Shown: positions 1 to 6,127, numbered from the stretch's first letter. The stretch is DNA of 6,320 bases from Ilumatobacteraceae bacterium (GCA_019090765.1 JAHRVJ010000156.1:1-6320), one strand, 5' to 3'. Notes: generated from the sequence alone by a model not told the origin. Translations and numbers: made by a program.

Positions 1-428
1 CGTCGCGGGACTGGCGAGCTGGTGACAATGTTGGTGGTCGAGTCGCCCTCTTCCCACAGCTCGTGCAGCAGTTCTTCGAGATGTTGTGTACTGCGTACGC
101 GGGCCCGGATCACGTGCGACTCCGACCCGGTTACTCGGTTCGCCTCAACGACGTTAGGGATATCGCGGATCTTGTCGTCGACCCCGCTCGCCCCGCGCGG
201 AGCGTTGAGTCGAATCACACAGAGGATGGGGAAACCCAAGGCCTCGTAGTTGACCACGGCCCGGAACCCACGGATTACTTCGGCGTCTTCTAGCTTGCGG
301 ATTCGTTCCGCTACGGCGGGGGCGGTAAGGCCGATGCGCTCACCAATTTCTCGGTAGGACATGCGCCCATCCACCTGCAGTAGATCGAGTAGATCGCGGT
401 TGATGTCATCGAGCTCAAACATGGCCAT
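1..428 (-). CDS. Lrp/AsnC-family transcriptional regulator (3' end cut by window)
   Basis: I translated this on the minus strand from an ATG at 428; the frame is open to the window edge, giving 142 codons without a stop. The N-terminus (MAMFELDDINRDLLDLLQ) and the following segment, with SYREIGERIGLTAPAVAERI at about residues 25-44, form the winged helix-turn-helix typical of Lrp/AsnC. The rest matches the ligand-sensing RAM (alpha-beta) domain, including VVEANRVTGSE and the terminal TTNIVTSSPV signature of the family. Family members are about 150-165 residues, so only a short tail is missing. They bind DNA as dimers or octamers and often respond to amino acids; the effector here cannot be told. 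The start is undecided between 428 and 422 (second Met): a GAAAG abuts the first ATG but lies 6 bases before the second, which favours 422 slightly. It is transcribed away from the small ORF at 550. Family confident, targets unknown. Confidence 0.93.
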   Translation of the reverse strand, partial: MAMFELDDINRDLLDLLQVDGRMSYREIGERIGLTAPAVAERIRKLEDAEVIRGFRAVVNYEALGFPILCVIRLNAPRGASGVDDKIRDIPNVVEANRVTGSESHVIRARVRSTQHLEELLHELWEEGDSTTNIVTSSPVPR

Positions 429-450
429 CTTTCGAATCGTTAGCAGTGCG

Positions 451-462
451 AACGTGGACGTT
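451..462. promoter_or_regulatory. Short palindrome upstream of the Lrp-family gene, possible operator
   Basis: AACGTGGACGTT is a perfect 5-base inverted repeat around a GG centre, 23 bases upstream of the ATG at 428. It lies close to the transcription start expected from the candidate -10 at 467-472. Lrp/AsnC proteins commonly repress their own genes by binding dyads here, so an autoregulatory operator is a reasonable guess. The site is short and could be chance. Confidence 0.25.
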
Positions 463-466
463 GGAA

Positions 467-475
467 AGCATAGCA
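467..475 (-). promoter_or_regulatory. Candidate extended -10 promoter for the Lrp-family gene
   Basis: On the minus strand this reads TGCTATGCT, which is a TGN extension plus a TATGCT hexamer (4 of 6 matches to TATAAT). Transcription would start near 460 and give a leader of about 32-38 bases. I see no good -35 box at the usual spacing, which an extended -10 can tolerate. This is a pattern match only. Confidence 0.3.
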
Positions 476-513
476 ACTTGGGCAACATGGCCTGCATAAA
501 CGTTGAATCGGGA

Positions 514-542
514 TTGATTTCCGGTGTATGCGTGCGTACGGT
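514..542 (+). promoter_or_regulatory. Candidate promoter for a leaderless small ORF
   Basis: TTGATT (514-519) and TACGGT (537-542) are separated by 17 bases, the preferred -35/-10 spacing. Transcription would then begin at about 549-550, on or next to the ATG at 550. This fits the absence of any Shine-Dalgarno sequence in front of that ATG, and leaderless messages are common in actinobacteria. An alternative pair, TTGAAT (503-508) and TATGCG (527-532), has an 18-base spacer. Neither is strong. Confidence 0.25.
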
Positions 543-549
543 ATTACCC

Positions 550-702
550 ATGACCGCACAGCAGAATGTTGCCTTCCAAGAACTCGTATCAGCCTGGAAG
601 CAGCGCGATGCATTGCGCCACGCACATGCAGGTCTTCGCGAGCTGGCCGACGCGCGTCAGATGCTCGACCAGGCGCGGGTAGAGATGGCCCTCGTTCGCT
701 AG
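550..702 (+). CDS. Small hypothetical helical protein, 50 aa
   Basis: I do not recognise this protein. The 50-residue product, starting MTAQQNVAFQELVSAW, is rich in Ala, Arg, Leu, Glu and Gln and has no Pro or Cys. Most of it (residues 8-48) would form one or two amphipathic helices. There is no membrane segment or signal peptide. The frame is open further upstream, with other ATGs at 421 and 487. The extended N-terminus would run through the upstream region of the divergent regulator and looks like translated non-coding DNA, so 550 is preferred. No Shine-Dalgarno sequence precedes any of these starts. It ends 40 bases before the convergent carboxylase gene, with a hairpin between them. It could be a real small gene or a chance ORF; the clean helical composition and its fit between a promoter-like motif and a hairpin tip it towards real. 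Confidence 0.45.
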   Translation: MTAQQNVAFQELVSAWKQRDALRHAHAGLRELADARQMLDQARVEMALVR

Positions 703-712
703 AAGAACGATT

Positions 713-725
713 CCCGCTAAGCGGG
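713..725. terminator. Short hairpin between convergent genes, possible bidirectional terminator
   Basis: CCCGC-TAA-GCGGG is a perfect 5-base stem with a 3-base loop. It lies between the stop of the small ORF (702) and the stop of the carboxylase gene (743), and is followed on the plus strand by the AT-rich TAATTAT. The stem is short and no true T-run follows on either strand, so termination strength is uncertain. Confidence 0.4.
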
Positions 726-742
726 TAATTATCAGGTCGCTG

Positions 743-2545
743 CTACTCGACCACCGCGAGGATGTCGCCGCTGCCAACGGTGTCGCCAGTGGCGACCTTT
801 ATCTCGGTAACGGTGCCAGCCTTCTCGGCGTTGATCTGGTTTTCCATCTTCATTGCTTCGAGCACCACGATTCCGGCTCCGGCCTCGACTGTTTGGCCCA
901 CTTCGACGAGGACTTTCACGATCGTCCCCTGCATCGGCGCCTCCACTGATCCAGAAGCTGCAGCGCCACCCGAACCGGACCCAGAACGTCGCTTGGACTT
1001 CTTTGGTGCTGCGGGAGCGCCCACTGCCGCAGGTGACTCGGGCACCCACATCTGCACATCGAAACGTTTGCCGTTCACCTCGACAGTTGTCGAGCGTCGC
1101 ACGAGTGGCTCAGTATCTTCATCTGAGTCGCCGGCCGTAGATCCGGTTGGTGCGCCGTCGATTCCGCCGAGATCTGACAGGTCGAGGGTCTCTTCCACCC
1201 ATTTCGTTGAGTGCTCCACGGCTTGGAAATCAGGGTGGCGCAAGATGGCAAGATCAGCTGGAATGGTCGTTGCCACGCCTTCGACGATGAGCTCATCCAA
1301 GGCCGAAATCGCGCGTGAAATGGCGATCTCGCGGCTCCGTCCCCACACGATCAGCTTGCCGACCAAGTTGTCGTAGAACTGGCTGATTTCGTCACCCGAC
1401 AGGTAACCCGAGTCGAATCTGACGCCGAAACCAGCGGGGGGTACGAGCCTTGTGATTGGTCCGGGTGACGGGAGGAATTGCCCCTCGGCCACGTCCTCCG
1501 CGTTGATGCGGATTTCGATCGAATGTCCGCGGCGAGAGTCGTCGACTTCGGCCTGTGTCATCGGGAGCGCTTCGCCAGCGGCTACAAGAATCTGCCACTC
1601 GACGAGGTCGATGTCGGTGATCATTTCGCTGACCGGGTGTTCGACTTGCAGCCGGGTATTCATCTCCAAGAAGAAGAACTCACCGTCTTGGAAGATGAAC
1701 TCGACGGTTCCTGCGCCGTAGTACCCAACAGCCCTGGCGGCCTTAACAGCCGCTTCGCCCATGGCGTCTTCAACGCCCTCAGGCAATCCCGGAGCCGGAG
1801 CTTCTTCGATTAGCTTCTGGTGTCGGCGTTGGGCGGAACAGTCGCGGCTTGAGATCCAGACCACGTTTCCGGCTTTGTCACCAACCAATTGGATCTCCAC
1901 ATGGCGAGGCCACGTGAGGTAGCGCTCGACGTACACCTCGTCGCGACCGAAAAAACTCTTGGCTTCGCGCTGGGCGCTGGCCATCGCGTCGTCAACATCG
2001 GCTGGGTCGTGGACGACTTTCATCCCGCGACCGCCGCCACCGAAGGCCGCCTTGATCGCGACGGGCCAGCCGCCTTCATTGCCGAAGTCGCGGATCTCAT
2101 CGGCGCTCTGCGCGAACTCGGTCGTGCCCGGAACAACTGGGGCGCCACCGCGAATTGCTGCCAGACGGCTAGACACCTTGTCTGACATCTCGTCCATGGC
2201 CGACGGTGGCGGGCCGATGAATTCGACTCCCATGTCGATTACAGCGCGGGCGAAGTCGGGGTTCTCACTGAAGAATCCGTAACCGGGGTGCACTGCGTCG
2301 GCGCCGCTGTCGGTGATTGCCTTGAGCACAGCGTCGGTGTTGATGTAGCTCTCGGCGGCGGTCTGGCCGCCAAGCGCGAAAGCCTCGTCGGCAAGGCGAA
2401 CGTGGAGCGAGTCGCGATCGAGCTCGGAATAGACCGCAACGGTCGAAATCCCCAGCTCGCGAGCGGCACGGATAACGCGGACGGCAATTTCGCCTCTATT
2501 GGCGATCAGAATCTTCTTCAGCACAGGTGCCAATGTAGAGGGCAT
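743..2545 (-). CDS. accA3: Acyl-CoA carboxylase alpha chain (biotin carboxylase + biotin carboxyl carrier protein), AccA3-type
   Basis: The 600-residue product performs the first half-reaction of acetyl/propionyl-CoA carboxylase: ATP-dependent carboxylation of its own biotin, then delivery to a separate beta carboxyltransferase. The biotin carboxylase domain (about 10-450) begins KKILIANRGEIAVRV. It carries the glycine-rich ATP loop GGGGRGMK (169-176), RDCSAQRRHQKLIEEAP (234-250), the metal-binding glutamates E282 and E294, and the catalytic arginine in EMNTRLQVEHPVSE (R298). A low-complexity acidic stretch (about 458-480) and a basic Ala/Gly/Ser linker (505-534) lead to the carrier domain. 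There EAMKMEN places the biotinylated lysine at K566, 34 residues from the end. Length and order match mycobacterial AccA3 as I recall it. I chose the ATG at 2545 because GGAG (2557-2554) lies 8 bases upstream; a longer frame to 2626 adds 27 unconvincing residues. The acyl-CoA substrate cannot be read from this subunit. The beta subunit is not in the window. Confidence 0.95.
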   Translation of the reverse strand: MPSTLAPVLKKILIANRGEIAVRVIRAARELGISTVAVYSELDRDSLHVRLADEAFALGGQTAAESYINTDAVLKAITDSGADAVHPGYGFFSENPDFARAVIDMGVEFIGPPPSAMDEMSDKVSSRLAAIRGGAPVVPGTTEFAQSADEIRDFGNEGGWPVAIKAAFGGGGRGMKVVHDPADVDDAMASAQREAKSFFGRDEVYVERYLTWPRHVEIQLVGDKAGNVVWISSRDCSAQRRHQKLIEEAPAPGLPEGVEDAMGEAAVKAARAVGYYGAGTVEFIFQDGEFFFLEMNTRLQVEHPVSEMITDIDLVEWQILVAAGEALPMTQAEVDDSRRGHSIEIRINAEDVAEGQFLPSPGPITRLVPPAGFGVRFDSGYLSGDEISQFYDNLVGKLIVWGRSREIAISRAISALDELIVEGVATTIPADLAILRHPDFQAVEHSTKWVEETLDLSDLGGIDGAPTGSTAGDSDEDTEPLVRRSTTVEVNGKRFDVQMWVPESPAAVGAPAAPKKSKRRSGSGSGGAAASGSVEAPMQGTIVKVLVEVGQTVEAGAGIVVLEAMKMENQINAEKAGTVTEIKVATGDTVGSGDILAVVE

Positions 2546-2546
2546 G
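2543..2546. promoter_or_regulatory. Shared CATG: overlapping head-to-head start codons of accA3 and birA
   Basis: The minus-strand ATG of the carboxylase (2545-2543) and the plus-strand ATG of birA (2544-2546) share two base pairs. The carboxylase ribosome site (GGAG, 2557-2554) therefore lies inside birA codons 4-5. The purine run before birA (AGAGGG, 2537-2542) lies inside the carboxylase coding sequence and ends only 1 base from the birA start, closer than ideal. Each gene's promoter must sit within the other gene's coding region, or the transcripts are leaderless. I found no convincing promoter hexamers on either side. Confidence 0.7.
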
Positions 2547-3299
2547 GCACCGACTCCAGGCATCTGGTCCGAACCAATTTGGCCATCTGGCTGGGCCGTC
2601 ACCCACGTCGAGGAGACCGGCAGCACTAATGCCGACCTGCTGGCGGCGCTGGAAGCCGGGACCGCGGCGGACCGCGACGTTCTCGTCGCTGACTATCAAA
2701 GGAGAGGCCGCGGCCGCCTAGACCGACGTTGGGAAGCGCCCGTGGGGGCCAATCTGCTCGTATCGATTGTCAGTTCGCCAGTGCCCGAGGTGCCCGCTGA
2801 AGTTACCCAGCGGGTGGGGCTTGCCGCAGTCGCTGCTGTTGCCCGGCTGCTGCCCAACGCGAACACTGGGCTCAAGTGGCCCAACGACATCCTGCTGGAT
2901 GACCGCAAGCTCGGCGGGATCTTGGCCCAACGCTCGTTTGACGCGAATGCCGTAGTCATCGGACTCGGACTAAACGTCGGTTGGGCACCTGAGGGCGCGG
3001 CATCGCTTGGGGGAGCGAAGCATCCAGCTGAGGTACTGGCGTTGTTGCTCGAAGAGTTTGACGCGCTGCCCGATGACATCTCGGGGCTGTACCGCGAGCG
3101 ACTGTTGACTCTCGGAAAATCCGTGCGCGTTGAACTGCCCGGAGACAACGAAGACGCCGTAACCGGTATCGCTGAGGGCGTCGACAATCGGGGTCGACTG
3201 CTGGTGTCTGATGAGCAGGGCGTAACCCACAAGTTCGATGTTGGCGACATCGTCCACCTTCGTGCTGCCGGACCCCCGACTGGTAACGGTGACCGGTAG
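2544..3299 (+). CDS. birA: Biotin--[acetyl-CoA-carboxylase] ligase, monofunctional
   Basis: The 251-residue cytoplasmic enzyme makes biotinyl-AMP and transfers biotin to the carrier-domain lysine of carboxylases, most obviously K566 of the divergent neighbour. Hallmarks are EETGSTNADLL (residues 23-33), the biotin/ATP loop region QRRGRGRLDRRW (52-63; family consensus GRGRxGRxW), the catalytic lysine in LKWPNDILLDDRKLGGIL (K111), VIGLGLNVGW (138-147), and a C-terminal SH3-like domain (about 191-240) ending GDIVHLR. There is no N-terminal DNA-binding domain, so it is a group I ligase and not a biotin-operon repressor like the E. coli protein. I chose the ATG at 2544 because the frame upstream (to 2499) adds 15 residues lying wholly in the carboxylase gene. 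Its start overlaps that gene's start. The LCP gene follows after 33 bases on the same strand and may be co-transcribed. Confidence 0.95.
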   Translation: MAPTPGIWSEPIWPSGWAVTHVEETGSTNADLLAALEAGTAADRDVLVADYQRRGRGRLDRRWEAPVGANLLVSIVSSPVPEVPAEVTQRVGLAAVAAVARLLPNANTGLKWPNDILLDDRKLGGILAQRSFDANAVVIGLGLNVGWAPEGAASLGGAKHPAEVLALLLEEFDALPDDISGLYRERLLTLGKSVRVELPGDNEDAVTGIAEGVDNRGRLLVSDEQGVTHKFDVGDIVHLRAAGPPTGNGDR

Positions 3300-3332
3300 A
3301 GGTCGTGATCGTGGGGTGCCGCCATCGGGGTC

Positions 3333-4382
3333 GTGGCCAGCAGTAGCGTCTCTTCGATGTCAGCAGAAGCACCAGCGTCATCACGCGCTGGTCGTTCACG
3401 TCCACGGCGAAGGAGCTCGGCTCCGCTCGCGCTGGTATTTGCGGTCGCTATTGCGGGGATTGGATCCTTCGGAGTAATCCATGCGGCGAATGAGCGCACA
3501 TCGAATGTTGAGCGAATAGAAGGTCTTGAGCTGGTGCTCCAGGCTCAAGATGGCCCGGCTCAGAACTACCTCCTGATTGGGTCTGACACTCGGGAGAACG
3601 CGAATCCAAACGACCCCGACTTTGGGGGCATCGGCGATACCAGCGCGGTGCAGGGGCGCCGCTCCGACACGATCATGATTCTGCGCCAGGAGGCCGACGG
3701 AAACGGCGCGTCGATTCTCAGCCTGCCTCGCGACCTGTGGGTGGACATTGCTGGTCGTGGCAGTTCGAGCCGAATCAACTCCGCTTACAGCGATGGCACC
3801 GATGTCCTGGCGGCAACGATCACCCAGGAGTACGGCATCCCCATTCATCATGTGGTCGATGTCGATTTCAGTGGCTTCAAAGACCTGGTCGACGCCGCCG
3901 GTGGGGTGGTGTTGTGTTTCGAGTACGCCACCCGAGACGGAAACACCGGACTCGACCAGCAACCTGGCTGCCGTCGCCTCGACGGTCTTGAAGCATTGCA
4001 GTACGCACGCAGCCGTCATTACACCGAGTTTCGAGATGGAGCTTGGCGGGAAGATCCGCGGTCGGACCTCAGCCGCATCGAGCGGCAACAGGACCTGATG
4101 CAGAGCATTGCTGACGCCACGGTCGACCGGCTGAAATCCGACCCCTTCATCGCATCAGAGTTGATTTCCGCAACTGGTGACTCGGTACGGATGGATCCTG
4201 GTCTTGACCCGATTGCCGCGGCGGGCACTCTGCGTAAGGCATTTTCGATTGGTCTCGATAAGTACCAACTGCCGGTGGTTGGGGTCACCAAGAATGGCAA
4301 TGCAGTGCTTGTGCTCGGCGACGGTGCAGAGATCATTCTCGACTACTTCCGCGGCGTAGGACCGCCGCCTCCGGTCGATTAG
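3333..4382 (+). CDS. LytR-CpsA-Psr (LCP) family envelope glycopolymer transferase
   Basis: The 349-residue type II membrane protein has a short Ser/Arg-rich cytoplasmic tail (1-30), one transmembrane helix (about 31-52) and an extracytoplasmic LCP domain. LCP enzymes transfer glycopolymers from polyprenyl-phosphate carriers to peptidoglycan; in mycobacteria they attach arabinogalactan. Visible signatures are NYLLIGSDTR (78-87), GRRSDTIMIL (108-117), ILSLPRDLWV (128-137), RINSAYSDG (147-155), VDVDFSGFKDLVDAAGGV (175-192), and LDGLEALQYARSRH (216-229) followed by DLSRIERQQ. These include the Asp and Arg residues that bind metal and pyrophosphate in the family. Two cysteines (C195, C213) flank a loop outside the membrane and could form a disulfide. 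The start is GTG at 3333; an in-frame ATG at 3357 is equally possible, and neither has a good ribosome site. No LytR_C domain follows the LCP domain. rmlA begins 28 bases downstream, which supports a role in the cell wall. Confidence 0.92.
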   Translation: MASSSVSSMSAEAPASSRAGRSRPRRRSSAPLALVFAVAIAGIGSFGVIHAANERTSNVERIEGLELVLQAQDGPAQNYLLIGSDTRENANPNDPDFGGIGDTSAVQGRRSDTIMILRQEADGNGASILSLPRDLWVDIAGRGSSSRINSAYSDGTDVLAATITQEYGIPIHHVVDVDFSGFKDLVDAAGGVVLCFEYATRDGNTGLDQQPGCRRLDGLEALQYARSRHYTEFRDGAWREDPRSDLSRIERQQDLMQSIADATVDRLKSDPFIASELISATGDSVRMDPGLDPIAAAGTLRKAFSIGLDKYQLPVVGVTKNGNAVLVLGDGAEIILDYFRGVGPPPPVD

Positions 4383-4410
4383 CGGCTCGACCCCTAGACT
4401 CTCGTCCGGA

Positions 4411-5490
4411 ATGAAGGCTCTGATTCTCGCCGGCGGTGCCGGTACCCGGCTCCGTCCGATTACTCATACGCGGGCAAAGCAGTTGGTCCCGGTGGCCAAT
4501 ACGCCGATCTTGCACTATGGCATCCACTCGATGGTCGCAGCGGGCATCACCGAACTCGGAGTGATCGTCGGTGACACTCGAGAAGAAGTGATGGCCGATC
4601 TGGGGGATGGATCGCGGTTCGGGGCATCGGTCACCTACATTCCCCAAGACGAGCCGCTCGGTTTGGCGCATTGCGTGCTGATTGCCCGAGACTTCCTTGG
4701 CGACGACGACTTCGTGATGTATCTGGGCGACAACTTGCTCGAACAAGATCTTGAGGCATTCGTTGGGGCCTTTGCGGCTGCCCGCGATGGTGAGCACCCG
4801 CCGTCGGCGCAGATCTTGCTGAAACCAGTCTCGGACCCGCAACGGTTTGGTATTGCCTCTCTCGACGATGACGGCCACGTTGTGCACTTGGTTGAGAAGC
4901 CAACTGAACCACCATCGAATCTGGCGCTCGTAGGCGTGTACCTGTTTGACAGTGAGATCCACGAAGCGGTCGCTGCGATCGCCCCATCCGAACGCGGCGA
5001 ACTGGAAATCACCGATGCCATCCAGTGGCTGATCGACCAAGGTCGTCGGGTACGCACCGAGATCCTTACCGGATGGTGGATCGACACGGGCAAGCTCACA
5101 CCGTTGCTGGAAGCCAACCGGCTGATTCTCGAAACGATCGAGCCGCGTATTGACGGCACGGTTGACGACGAATCATTCATCGATGGCCGCGTTGTAATCG
5201 AAGCGGGGGCCGAGGTAATCAACTCCACAATCCGCGGCCCGGTGGCGATTGGGGCTAACACCCAAGTAGTCGACAGCTTCATCGGGCCATTCAGTGCAAT
5301 CGGTGCCGACTGCGAAGTGCGCCATTCCGAAATCGAACACTCGGTCGTCATGGAACGTAGTCAGGTGATCGATATTCCGCGACTCGAAGACAGCCTGATC
5401 GGCAGCGACGCCGTCGTCTCGCGATCCAAACGCAAACCACGAGCAGTGCGCCTAATGGTCGGCGACCACTGCCAGATCGACATCGAATGA
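4411..5490 (+). CDS. rmlA: Glucose-1-phosphate thymidylyltransferase, long form
   Basis: This enzyme converts glucose-1-phosphate and dTTP to dTDP-glucose and pyrophosphate, the first step to dTDP-L-rhamnose and other dTDP-deoxysugars. The 359-residue length, with an extra C-terminal domain, marks the long (StrD/RmlA-long) type rather than the ~290-residue E. coli RmlA. The nucleotidyltransferase fold shows LAGGAGTRLRPITHTRAKQL (6-25), IVGDTREEV (52-60), PQDEPLGLAH (78-87), the metal-binding YLGDN (D107), VEKP (161-164), ERGELEITDAI (194-204) and GWWIDTGK (221-228). From about residue 245, short repeats with hydrophobic residues (FIDGRVVIEAGAEVINSTI and later) indicate a left-handed beta-helix, ending CQIDIE. 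The ATG at 4411 matches the universal MK(A/G)LIL start; no clear Shine-Dalgarno sequence precedes it, only CCGGA directly adjacent. The stop codon lies inside the large palindrome that follows. Confidence 0.95.
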   Translation: MKALILAGGAGTRLRPITHTRAKQLVPVANTPILHYGIHSMVAAGITELGVIVGDTREEVMADLGDGSRFGASVTYIPQDEPLGLAHCVLIARDFLGDDDFVMYLGDNLLEQDLEAFVGAFAAARDGEHPPSAQILLKPVSDPQRFGIASLDDDGHVVHLVEKPTEPPSNLALVGVYLFDSEIHEAVAAIAPSERGELEITDAIQWLIDQGRRVRTEILTGWWIDTGKLTPLLEANRLILETIEPRIDGTVDDESFIDGRVVIEAGAEVINSTIRGPVAIGANTQVVDSFIGPFSAIGADCEVRHSEIEHSVVMERSQVIDIPRLEDSLIGSDAVVSRSKRKPRAVRLMVGDHCQIDIE

Positions 5491-5561
5491 AACGAATGGG
5501 GTCAGACCCCAAACGTTTCATTCGAATCGCGCGATTGGGGTCTGACCCCATTCGTTTGATT
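5483..5561. repeat. Compound palindrome with two GGGGTC(A/T)GACCCC cores between rmlA and rmlC
   Basis: Arms at 5490-5512 and 5535-5557 are perfect 23-base reverse complements, extendable to 27 bases (5486-5512, 5535-5561) with one mismatch. Each arm holds its own near-palindrome: GGGGTCAGACCCC (5498-5510) and GGGGTCTGACCCC (5537-5549). A second inverted repeat, TCGAATGAAACG (5483-5494) and its complement (5514-5525), brackets the left core. The 22-base centre also contains the small palindromes ATTCGAAT (5520-5527) and TCGCGCGA (5527-5534). The left end covers the rmlA stop codon; the right end touches the rmlC ribosome site. No run of T follows, so it is not a standard terminator. It resembles dispersed palindromic (REP-like) elements, which I infer from its form only; copy number is not visible here. 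Confidence 0.85.
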
Positions 5562-5570
5562 GAGGAGGAG
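5562..5570 (+). promoter_or_regulatory. Unusually strong Shine-Dalgarno sequence of rmlC
   Basis: GAGGAGGAG includes AGGAGG (5563-5568) 7 bases before the ATG at 5576. It fixes that start and is far stronger than the ribosome sites of the other genes in the window. It begins immediately beside the outer arm of the compound palindrome, so folding of that element could affect its access. Confidence 0.8.
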
Positions 5571-5575
5571 CGGTT

Positions 5576-6127
5576 ATGGCTGAGGTGACTGAATCTGAGC
5601 AGATCTCGGGGGTCTACGTTGTTGAGCCTTCGATTCATGGTGATGATCGCGGGCTGTTCATCGAGACATACCGCCGGGAGTGGATTCCGGGGGCGCGCGA
5701 GATGTTGCAGTCCAACCGGGCCAACCGACAACAAGGCGCTTTGGTTGGATTGCACTATCACCTCCATCAGAGTGACTACTGGTATGTGCCGTTCGGAACG
5801 GCGCGCGTAGTCCTCCACGACCTTCGCGAAGGTGGGCCAACCGATGGGGCAACGCACTGCCTCGATCTGTCGGGCGAAAACCACCTCGGTGTCTATATCC
5901 CGCCGGGCGTGGCGCACGGATTCTCGGCACTCACCGACATGGTCATCACTTACCTAGTCGACGGCTACTACAACCCGGCCGACGAACTTGGTGTGGCGTG
6001 GGACGACGCGTCAATCGCCGCCGACTGGGGAGTGGCCGATCCGATCCTGTCCGACCGCGACCAGGCCAATCCGATGCGTGCTGACCTCCCTGCAAATCGC
6101 CGGCCGTATTGGCCGATGCGCACCTGA
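5576..6127 (+). CDS. rmlC: RmlC-family dTDP-4-dehydrorhamnose 3,5-epimerase-like protein, atypical active site
   Basis: The 183-residue cupin-fold protein has the usual RmlC length and landmarks: HGDDRGLFIETYR (21-33), QSNRANRQQG (45-54), GLHYH (58-62) with the catalytic-position histidine H60, VVLHDLREGGPTDG (78-91), VYIPPGVAHGFSAL (106-119), TYLVDGYYNPADELGVAWDD (125-144) with the Asp of the His-Asp pair, and ILSDRDQANP (157-166). RmlC epimerises C3 and C5 of dTDP-4-keto-6-deoxyglucose, the third step to dTDP-L-rhamnose. Two positions deviate: the arginine of the canonical RGLHYQ is valine (LVGLHYH), and the lysine of the canonical GKLVRV-type strand is aspartate (QSDYWYV). Function as a 3,5-epimerase is likely from context between rmlA and rmlB, but a different regio-specificity (for example a mono-epimerase) is possible. 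The start is fixed by a strong ribosome site. Confidence 0.85.
   Translation: MAEVTESEQISGVYVVEPSIHGDDRGLFIETYRREWIPGAREMLQSNRANRQQGALVGLHYHLHQSDYWYVPFGTARVVLHDLREGGPTDGATHCLDLSGENHLGVYIPPGVAHGFSALTDMVITYLVDGYYNPADELGVAWDDASIAADWGVADPILSDRDQANPMRADLPANRRPYWPMRT

Noticed and set aside
361..549. Upstream extension of the small plus-strand ORF from ATG 361, 421 or 487
   Set aside because: This part overlaps the opposite-strand regulator and its promoter region and lacks a ribosome site; the composition looks non-coding until the ATG at 550.
2499..2543. Longer birA start at the ATG at 2499
   Set aside because: The extra 15 residues lie entirely within the antisense carboxylase N-terminus and do not resemble a biotin ligase N-terminus; ATG at 2544 gives a normal length of 251.
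2546..2626. Longer carboxylase start at the ATG at 2626
   Set aside because: The added 27 residues (MLPVSSTWVTAQPDG...) are antisense to birA and unlike family N-termini; the GGAG ribosome site supports 2545.
2696..3499. Long minus-strand frame opposite birA and the LCP gene start
   Set aside because: Low-complexity Ser/Pro/Arg/Ala-rich translation with no motifs, antisense to convincing genes; a shadow of high-GC coding DNA. The same applies to the minus-strand frames at 3396-4088, 4333-5040, 4635-5351 and 5348-5917.
4395..4400. TAGACT as a -10 box for rmlA
   Set aside because: No acceptable -35 at 16-18 bases upstream, and the gap to the LCP gene is only 28 bases; read-through from the LCP gene is simpler.
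5490..5557. Compound palindrome as a rho-independent terminator for rmlA
   Set aside because: The stem is strong but no U-run follows, and the downstream bases are a ribosome site for the next gene of the same operon.
5576..5700. Codon-use shift at the start of rmlC as a sign of horizontal transfer
   Set aside because: The first 40 or so codons look slightly richer in T-ending codons, but the segment is too short and the rest of the gene is mixed in the same way.
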